A program made the position numbers and the translations under genes. Shown here one piece after another: positions 1 to 4,418 of a stretch of 5,746 nt of DNA; the first letter of the stretch is position 1, and the number at the start of each line of letters is the position of its first letter. The notes beneath the pieces are model-generated. The model did not search any database and had not been told where the DNA came from. It worked only from the letters and a program-made list of their open reading frames with translations. The stretch is taken from contig JBFJVD010000191.1 in the NCBI GenBank assembly GCA_041624375.1, positions 1 through 5,746 on the forward strand. Reading direction: 5' to 3'. The DNA is from JBFJVD01 sp041624375 (GTDB lineage Bacteria > Chloroflexota > Anaerolineae > Anaerolineales > E44-bin32).

Positions 1-512
1 CGCAGTCCGCATCCCAGCTGGCGAAGATGGAGCCGCGATTTCGACTGCTCATGATCGGCGGACCTTCCCCGGCCGTCGAGTCTGTCCTGCGCGATGAAGG
101 CTTCAGCGATCGGATGCTGCACTTTGGCCATGTGCCCTACCATCGCCTTGGAGAACTCCTCGCGTGCGGCGATTTGATGATGCTTCCGTACCGACCCAAT
201 TCGGTGAACGAGCAGCGCTTCCCCAATCGGTTTGGCGATTACCTGGCCGCCGGACGGCCCATCCTGAGTCATCCCACCGGCGATCTGGGAATGGTTCTCA
301 AAGACGGGCGTGTAGGTTTGGCCGTTGAGGACTCGCCGCAGGCCTATGCCGAGGCAGCCTATCGGCTGCTCGGCGATGAGGATCTTCGGGCGGAAATGGG
401 GGCCAACGCGCGACGGCTGGCGGAGGAACACTACGCCTGGCCAAGGCTGGCCAAACAGGTCGAGCTTTTCTATCGGAGGCTGCTGGATGAGGATTCAATA
501 GGGGTCGATTGA
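1..512 (+). CDS. GT4-like glycosyltransferase, C-terminal part (5' end outside window)
   Basis: This is the C-terminal, nucleotide-sugar-binding half of a GT-B fold glycosyltransferase. The frame is open from base 3 with no stop, so the ATG at 27 is most likely internal and the gene starts upstream. About 169 residues are visible, ending in TGA at 510-512. Visible elements are a beta strand ending in IGGP (bases 54-65), a stretch FGHVPYHRLGELLACGDLMMLPY typical of the GT4 mid-domain, then RFGDYLAAGRP at about 228-260, which matches the family pattern K/R-x-x-E-Y-x-A-x-G-x-P. A VGLAVED segment and a LRAEMGANARRLAEEHYAWPRLA tail follow, both usual for GT4 C-termini. The usual donor-binding Glu of the EX7E pattern appears to be Asp (GAT, 237-239). 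By family knowledge it would add a sugar to a lipid-linked repeat unit in the cytoplasm; donor and acceptor cannot be told. Its 3' end overlaps the convergent flippase gene. Confidence 0.85.
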   Translation, partial: QSASQLAKMEPRFRLLMIGGPSPAVESVLRDEGFSDRMLHFGHVPYHRLGELLACGDLMMLPYRPNSVNEQRFPNRFGDYLAAGRPILSHPTGDLGMVLKDGRVGLAVEDSPQAYAEAAYRLLGDEDLRAEMGANARRLAEEHYAWPRLAKQVELFYRRLLDEDSIGVD

Positions 513-1867
513 TGGCGGAACCAGTACAGGAAGGCGGCCAGGTTGCGGGCCGCACCAAGCAGGACGAGGGCAATCGCTGCGCCGTAGATGCCCATTGCGG
601 CGATCAATCCCATGCCGAGGATGAGACTGATGAGCAGCGCGAGAGCTTGGATGGAAACGTAGCGGCGAACGATTGGCCCGGATCCCCCACCAATGAGCGA
701 GCTGTTCGGAACAAGGTCGGTGATGAGTAGGGCTCCTGCCAAAGTCAGCCAGGGGAGCAACTCAAGCCCTTCGATGAAGCGACCTTGATAGAGCCAACCC
801 GCGAAGGGGGGGATCAGCAGCCAGGCCCCCAAGCTTAACCATACGGCCAACAGCAGCGTGCCAAGGACCATCCGGTTGAGGCGTACCGACCGGCGGCGGA
901 GCAGCTCGGGAGTCAGTACGATGGAAAACACACTGCGGATGAGCCGGAAGGGACGAAGAAGAAGGGCGAATGCGGCGAATGTCGCCAGCTGCGCCGGGGC
1001 GACAAGCAGGCCTGCCAATGAGTTGACGGTCGGCTCAGCCAGCGCGCTGGTTCCGGCAGGGATCAGGAAGATGACCGACTCGAGCCGTTCCCGCAATCCG
1101 AGGCTCCTGGCCCCTCGCACAAGCTGGGCCATCGCGAGGAGCAGGGTTGCGGCGGCTACCAGCGCAATTCCCACCGATAAGATGAGCAATACCTCCGGTA
1201 GGGCGGCTTGTCGGAGGTCCATCATCGCCAATCCAGCGGGTACGATGAGCAGTGCGTTCGGCAAACGAAGCAGGAAGGTAGACCAGCTATAATGGCCGTG
1301 CGCGTTCAGCATGAACGCCGCGTTGTGAATCAGAATGGACACGCCCGAGAACCACAGGACGAACATCGTTTGCGCCGCTTGCAGACTGTAAAGCCAATGA
1401 ATGACCACGCTTCCTACGATCAGGACCGGTGAGGAAAAGATGACTGCGCTGACCAGATCCCTCTGCCAGTCGAAGGTCCCTGCCGGATTGGGCGCATAGC
1501 GGCGCGTAATCAGGGTTGGCTGCCCGAGGCCAGCTAGCTGGGCCAGCGTTTGCGTGAGGCCGATCAACAGTGCAAGCCTCCCAGCTTCTTCGATGGGAAG
1601 CGATCGCAGCAAGAGCGAGAATCCGGCGAATGTGACGAGCGTGGTCGCGCTGGAGGCGCTTACGGGGCCGGCGATGAGCCGGCTCCAGCGCCAACCGGCC
1701 CGCAGAAGCCCGTGCGTTTGTGCTGCACGCTGCTTGAGTGTAAGGGCATCCGTCAGGGGGTCTTCCGGCTCCATGGCCAGTAAGTATAGTGGAGTTATGG
1801 GGCTACCGTCTCGCAACACGAACGACGCAACCGGACCTGCGCCAGCGATCGATCGCAGGGCTGCCAT
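470..1867 (-). CDS. Wzx/PST-type oligosaccharide flippase-like membrane protein
   Basis: This 465-residue protein is almost wholly hydrophobic, with about 12 predicted membrane segments (roughly residues 65-88, 97-118, 138-160, 166-187, 196-215, 224-247, 266-289, 292-310, 333-353, 369-391, 405-427, 428-450). Length, segment number, the loop GLGQPTLITRR (113-123) and the late GRFIEGLELLPWLTLAGALL stretch fit the polysaccharide transporter branch of the MOP superfamily. Such proteins flip undecaprenyl-diphosphate-linked oligosaccharides to the outer face of the membrane. Sequence motifs in this family are weak, so the call rests on topology plus neighbours. The start at 1867 is chosen because GGAG (1878-1875, minus strand) lies 7 nt upstream. 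An alternative ATG at 1774 would drop 31 mostly polar residues and has no Shine-Dalgarno. The gene runs opposite to the rest of the locus. Its TAG stop (472-470) lies inside the convergent GT4 gene. Confidence 0.85.
   Translation of the reverse strand: MAALRSIAGAGPVASFVLRDGSPITPLYLLAMEPEDPLTDALTLKQRAAQTHGLLRAGWRWSRLIAGPVSASSATTLVTFAGFSLLLRSLPIEEAGRLALLIGLTQTLAQLAGLGQPTLITRRYAPNPAGTFDWQRDLVSAVIFSSPVLIVGSVVIHWLYSLQAAQTMFVLWFSGVSILIHNAAFMLNAHGHYSWSTFLLRLPNALLIVPAGLAMMDLRQAALPEVLLILSVGIALVAAATLLLAMAQLVRGARSLGLRERLESVIFLIPAGTSALAEPTVNSLAGLLVAPAQLATFAAFALLLRPFRLIRSVFSIVLTPELLRRRSVRLNRMVLGTLLLAVWLSLGAWLLIPPFAGWLYQGRFIEGLELLPWLTLAGALLITDLVPNSSLIGGGSGPIVRRYVSIQALALLISLILGMGLIAAMGIYGAAIALVLLGAARNLAAFLYWFRHQSTPIESSSSSLR
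1783..1788 (-). promoter_or_regulatory. Possible -10 box before the alternative flippase start
   Basis: TATACT reads on the minus strand and ends 8 nt before the alternative ATG at 1774, a spacing that would suit a leaderless transcript. The shifted hexamer TATAGT (1785-1790) reads on the plus strand. No good -35 box sits at 16-18 nt on either side (TTGCGA lies 22 nt upstream on the minus strand). The codons in this stretch (ATA, ACT, CCA, CTA, TTA) are AT-richer than in the rest of the gene. This is weak evidence and conflicts with the SD-supported start at 1867. Confidence 0.25.
1845..1856. repeat. 12-bp perfect palindrome near the divergent starts
   Basis: GCGATCGATCGC is a perfect inverted repeat. 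It extends to 18 bp (1842-1859) if one A/A mismatch per arm is allowed. It lies just inside the 5' end of the flippase frame (long form) and 56 bp upstream of the glycosylphosphotransferase ATG at 1913. Position and symmetry would suit a dimeric regulator's operator, but short GC-rich palindromes also arise by chance, and CGATCG is frequent in this window. Confidence 0.3.
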
Positions 1868-1912
1868 CCCACATCTCCAGCTGCCGGCCGGACGTCAGGC
1901 GCCCGCTCACCG
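1868..1912. promoter_or_regulatory. Divergent intergenic gap between flippase and first sugar transferase
   Basis: Only 45 bp separate the two opposed start codons, so each promoter probably lies inside or beyond the other gene's 5' end. For the rightward gene I see no clear Shine-Dalgarno (only AGG at 1897-1899, 13 nt from the ATG) and no convincing -10/-35 pair. Confidence 0.4.
1875..1878 (-). promoter_or_regulatory. Ribosome binding site deciding the flippase start
   Basis: GGAG on the minus strand, 7 nt before the ATG at 1867. This is standard spacing and the main reason to prefer the 465-residue form over the start at 1774. Confidence 0.5.
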
Positions 1913-3334
1913 ATGATGCGGCGGATTCAACCTCTCTCCCTGATCCTCTTTGCGGCGGATGTGATGATTGTCCCGCTTGGGCTGTGGTCCTCATCCGTGT
2001 TGCGGGCGGCGCTGCCCATCGGGCGCGGCGGCGCGCTGCCGGAAGCCGCCACCCAGATCCCACCGATCCTGTATCTCGTCTCCATGTTGGCCTGGAGCAT
2101 CTCGCTGGCAGCAAGCAAAGCCTATGACCCGCAAGTGGTGCTGCGCTGGTACAACGAAGCGCTCCGTGTTATTTGGGGGGCATTGGTGGCCACATTTGTC
2201 CTTGCCGGAGTGCTCTACTTCACCTTCCGTGAGCTTTCGCGACTGCAATACATCTATTTCTTGGTCGTGAACCTGTCGCTTATGCTGGGGTTTCGTGCAG
2301 CCTTCCGTATCTACTACCGGATCATGGGCCGCACCCGACCGGGGCTACGCAGCCGCATCCTGATCCTCGGCGCTGGTGAGGTCGGCCGCCGCGTAGCCGG
2401 GGTCCTGCTTGATCACAGCCGTTGGGGGTTCGATCTGGTGGGCTTTCTGGATGATGATGCGCGGCTTCGGGCTCAGTCGTTATCGGGCGTACCGGTTCTT
2501 GGCGGGCTCGAGCGGCTCAAGGAGGTGGTTGCCGGCAAGGACGTGAAGGAGGTGTGGGTTACGCTGCCGGCGAGAGCCTATGACCGGGTTCAGGACATCG
2601 TCGATCAGCTCGAGCGGGAGCCTGTCCGGATCAAGATCGTGCCCGACTACTTTTCCCTGGCGCTGATTCGAGCGGAGACCGAGGTCTTCGGGGGCATCCC
2701 AATCATCGGTCTGCGCGAGCCGGCCATTGAAGGCGTGCCGCGGCTGGTCAAGCGGGCGTTTGATCTCGCGATCGCCAGCCTCTCGCTGCTGGCATTCGGC
2801 CCGCTCATGATCGTGCTGGCGATCTTGATCCGCCTTGAATCCGCTGGCTCTGCCCTTTTTGTGCAGACACGGGTGGGGGAGAACGGTCGTCTCTTTCGGA
2901 TGCTCAAATTCCGCACCATGGTGGAGCAGGAATCGCAGTTCTCCGAAGACGAAGCTGCCGACCCTGAAACGGAAGACGTGATCCACAAGCGGCGGGACGA
3001 CCCACGGACAACTCGACTCGGGCGGTTGCTGCGGCGCTTGAGTCTTGACGAGCTGCCGCAATTGATTAATGTGGTGCGCGGCGAGATGAGTCTGGTCGGC
3101 CCTCGACCTGAGCTCCCCTGGCTGGTGGATCGCTATCAGCCCTGGCAGCGGGCCCGCTTCGCCGTCCCGCAGGGCCTCACCGGTTGGTGGCAGATCAATG
3201 GCCGCAGCGACCGACCGATGCACCTCTATACCGAAGATGACCTTTATTATGTCTACAATTATTCACTGTGGCTGGACATCTTTATCCTGCTGCGGACCCC
3301 CTGGGTGGTCCTGCAGGGGAAGGGTGCCTTCTAA
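1913..3334 (+). CDS. Polyprenyl glycosylphosphotransferase, WcaJ/WbaP-like (undecaprenyl-phosphate sugar-1-phosphate transferase)
   Basis: A 473-residue membrane enzyme that transfers a hexose-1-phosphate from a nucleotide sugar to undecaprenyl phosphate, the first step of repeat-unit synthesis. Four N-terminal membrane segments (about 8-30, 51-69, 87-105, 113-134) precede a Rossmann-like CoA-binding domain starting ILILGAGEVG (149-158). The C-terminal bacterial sugar transferase domain begins near KRAFDL with a hydrophobic segment at about 283-310. It contains KFRTM (332-336), the catalytic Asp-Glu pair in LDELPQ (D379, E380), GPRPE (396-400) and a GLTGWWQINGRSD stretch, and ends GKGAF. The linker with GGIPIIGLREPAIEG resembles the glucose-phosphate (WcaJ) subgroup, but the sugar is an inference. 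An acidic loop (337-355, nine Asp/Glu in 19 residues) follows KFRTM. The length is normal. Two adjacent ATGs (1913, 1916) could each start it. It is the first gene of the rightward set. Confidence 0.93.
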   Translation: MMRRIQPLSLILFAADVMIVPLGLWSSSVLRAALPIGRGGALPEAATQIPPILYLVSMLAWSISLAASKAYDPQVVLRWYNEALRVIWGALVATFVLAGVLYFTFRELSRLQYIYFLVVNLSLMLGFRAAFRIYYRIMGRTRPGLRSRILILGAGEVGRRVAGVLLDHSRWGFDLVGFLDDDARLRAQSLSGVPVLGGLERLKEVVAGKDVKEVWVTLPARAYDRVQDIVDQLEREPVRIKIVPDYFSLALIRAETEVFGGIPIIGLREPAIEGVPRLVKRAFDLAIASLSLLAFGPLMIVLAILIRLESAGSALFVQTRVGENGRLFRMLKFRTMVEQESQFSEDEAADPETEDVIHKRRDDPRTTRLGRLLRRLSLDELPQLINVVRGEMSLVGPRPELPWLVDRYQPWQRARFAVPQGLTGWWQINGRSDRPMHLYTEDDLYYVYNYSLWLDIFILLRTPWVVLQGKGAF

Positions 3335-3345
3335 GCACAGCCATC

Positions 3346-3354
3346 TGGTATAAC
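3346..3354 (+). promoter_or_regulatory. Extended -10-like element before the GT2 gene
   Basis: TGGTATAAC matches the extended -10 form TGnTATAAT with one mismatch. It lies 12 nt after the upstream stop codon. No good -35 is seen at 16-18 nt, which extended -10 promoters can tolerate. A start near 3360 would give a leader of about 60 nt that contains the hairpin at 3387-3405. It would let the last two genes be expressed separately from the first transferase. Confidence 0.35.
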
Positions 3355-3356
3355 TA

Positions 3357-3425
3357 ATGGTCGCTTGGCCGGGCAAATCTCTGGACTCCCGCCCAGGGGG
3401 TGGGAAGGCCGTTCTGACGCAGTGA
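3357..3425 (+). other. Possible 22-codon leader ORF overlapping the GT2 start
   Basis: ATG at 3357 opens a short frame starting MVAWPG and ending VLTQ. Its TGA (3423-3425) overlaps the GT2 GTG (3422-3424) in a GTGA arrangement typical of translational coupling. No Shine-Dalgarno precedes the ATG, and the predicted -10 ends only 2 nt before it, so a transcript from that promoter would miss the ATG. It could be read only on read-through mRNA from the upstream gene. This may be chance. Confidence 0.15.
3387..3405 (+). promoter_or_regulatory. Leader hairpin over the purine-rich stretch before the GT2 start
   Basis: TCCCGCCC (3387-3394) pairs with GGGTGGGA (3398-3405) across a 3-nt loop, giving an 8-bp stem with seven Watson-Crick pairs and one G-U pair. 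The 3' arm holds most of the only purine-rich tract (GGGTGGGAAGG, 3398-3408) before the GTG at 3422, so folding would hide it. No U-run follows (AGGCCGTTCTG), so it is not a standard intrinsic terminator. Confidence 0.45.
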
Positions 3426-4417
3426 ATCCTTCGGTGACCATCATCGTGCCGTGCTTCAATGAGGAGCTTACGGTCCAGCACCTGCTGCATGCGCTGCATG
3501 AACAACATACACCGCTGGAGGAGTTCGAAGTTGTCATCGCCGACGGCATGTCCACCGACAGCACCCGGGCGCGGATCGACTCCTTCGCAGCTTCCCATCC
3601 ATCCCTGCGGGTCCAGCTGGTCGATAATCCCGAGCGAACCATCCCCGCCGCGCTGAATCGGGCGCTGGCTGCTGCTCAGGGGGAGACCATCATACGCCTG
3701 GACGCCCATTCCGTTCCCTCTCCAGACTATATTGCCCGCGTGCTCGATGTGCTCGAATCGACCGGCGCAGCGAACGTTGGCGGCGTTTGGGAAATTCGTC
3801 CCTCACACAACACATGGATCGGGCGGGCGATCGCGGCCGCTGCGGCGCATCCCCTGGGCGCCGGCGATGCCCGCTACCGGATCGGGGGCGCAGCCGGCCC
3901 GGTGGACACCGTCCCCTTCGGCGCCTTTCGCAAAGAATGGATTGAGCGGGTTGGACCTTTTGACGAGTCGCTTCACAGCAATGAGGATTATGAGCTGAAT
4001 GTTCGCCTGCGTCGCTCTGGCGGGAAGGTCTGGTTTGATCCGTCGATCCGCTCTGTCTATTTCGCCCGGGGAGATTGGATCTCACTCGCCCGGCAGTACG
4101 CCCGCTATGGATTCTGGAAGGCGCGCATGCTGGCGCGCGATCCGAGGTCACTGCGCTGGCGTCAGGTGCTGCCGCCGCTTTTCGTCGCCATGCTGCTCGT
4201 GCTGATCCCGGCGGCCGTTGCATGGCCGCCGGTTCGTCCGAAGCTGGCCGCAATGCTTGGGACCTATTGGCTTACGATTGCGCTGGCCGGGGCCCTGGCT
4301 GCGGTCCGACGGCGAGATTCGGGCCTCGTGATCGGGCTGCCGATCTCACTGGCGGTGATGCATCTCGCCTGGGGCGGCGCGTTCCTGTGGGGCCTGATCC
4401 CCCGGAGCCGAAGCTGA
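3422..4417 (+). CDS. GT2 family glycosyltransferase, ExoA-like
   Basis: A 331-residue GT-A fold enzyme that would add a sugar from a nucleotide-sugar donor to the lipid-linked oligosaccharide at the cytoplasmic face. It opens with SVTIIVPCFNEE (4-15), followed by a donor-site Asp in VVIADGMSTDST (D41) and the metal-site stretch RLDAH (92-96, D94). Next come TGAANVGG and VDTVPFGAFRKE (161-172), an acceptor/base region HSNEDYELNVRLR (185-197) and QYARYG (225-230). Three hydrophobic segments (about 252-268, 275-295, 301-325) end the protein. This order and wording closely match ExoA, the succinoglycan beta-1,3-glucosyltransferase; the exact linkage here is unknown. The GTG at 3422 is preferred because it places the first beta strand at the N-terminus. 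A TTG at 3365 would add 19 Gly/Arg-rich residues and has no ribosome site. The stop is followed after one base by the next gene's ATG. Confidence 0.9.
   Translation: MNPSVTIIVPCFNEELTVQHLLHALHEQHTPLEEFEVVIADGMSTDSTRARIDSFAASHPSLRVQLVDNPERTIPAALNRALAAAQGETIIRLDAHSVPSPDYIARVLDVLESTGAANVGGVWEIRPSHNTWIGRAIAAAAAHPLGAGDARYRIGGAAGPVDTVPFGAFRKEWIERVGPFDESLHSNEDYELNVRLRRSGGKVWFDPSIRSVYFARGDWISLARQYARYGFWKARMLARDPRSLRWRQVLPPLFVAMLLVLIPAAVAWPPVRPKLAAMLGTYWLTIALAGALAAVRRRDSGLVIGLPISLAVMHLAWGGAFLWGLIPRSRS
4404..4407 (+). promoter_or_regulatory. Ribosome binding site of the second sugar transferase
   Basis: GGAG lies 11 nt before the ATG at 4419, inside the last codons of the GT2 gene. The spacing is slightly long. 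With the 1-nt intergenic gap it points to translational coupling. Confidence 0.45.
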
Positions 4418-4418
4418 G

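Noticed and set aside
27..29. ATG at 27 as the true start of the GT4 gene
   Set aside because: The frame is open to the window edge, and the visible part corresponds only to the C-terminal half of a GT4 enzyme, so the start must lie upstream.
858..1292. 144-codon Arg/Ser-rich frame on the plus strand
   Set aside because: Antisense to the central membrane segments of the flippase; composition typical of a shadow frame.
2480..3223. 247-codon open frame on the minus strand
   Set aside because: Antisense shadow of the catalytic domain of the first transferase; its composition is not protein-like and no domain is recognisable.
3387..3405. Intrinsic terminator of the first transferase gene
   Set aside because: The stem is strong but no U-rich tract follows, and the next gene starts 17 nt later on the same strand.
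3365..3421. Upstream TTG start for the GT2 gene
   Set aside because: It would add 19 Gly/Arg-rich residues before the conserved first beta strand, lacks a ribosome site, and would place the coding region over the leader hairpin. The GTG at 3422 fits better.
3690..4253. 187-codon minus-strand frame
   Set aside because: Shadow of the GT2 gene, full of Arg, Pro and Ser, with no domain.
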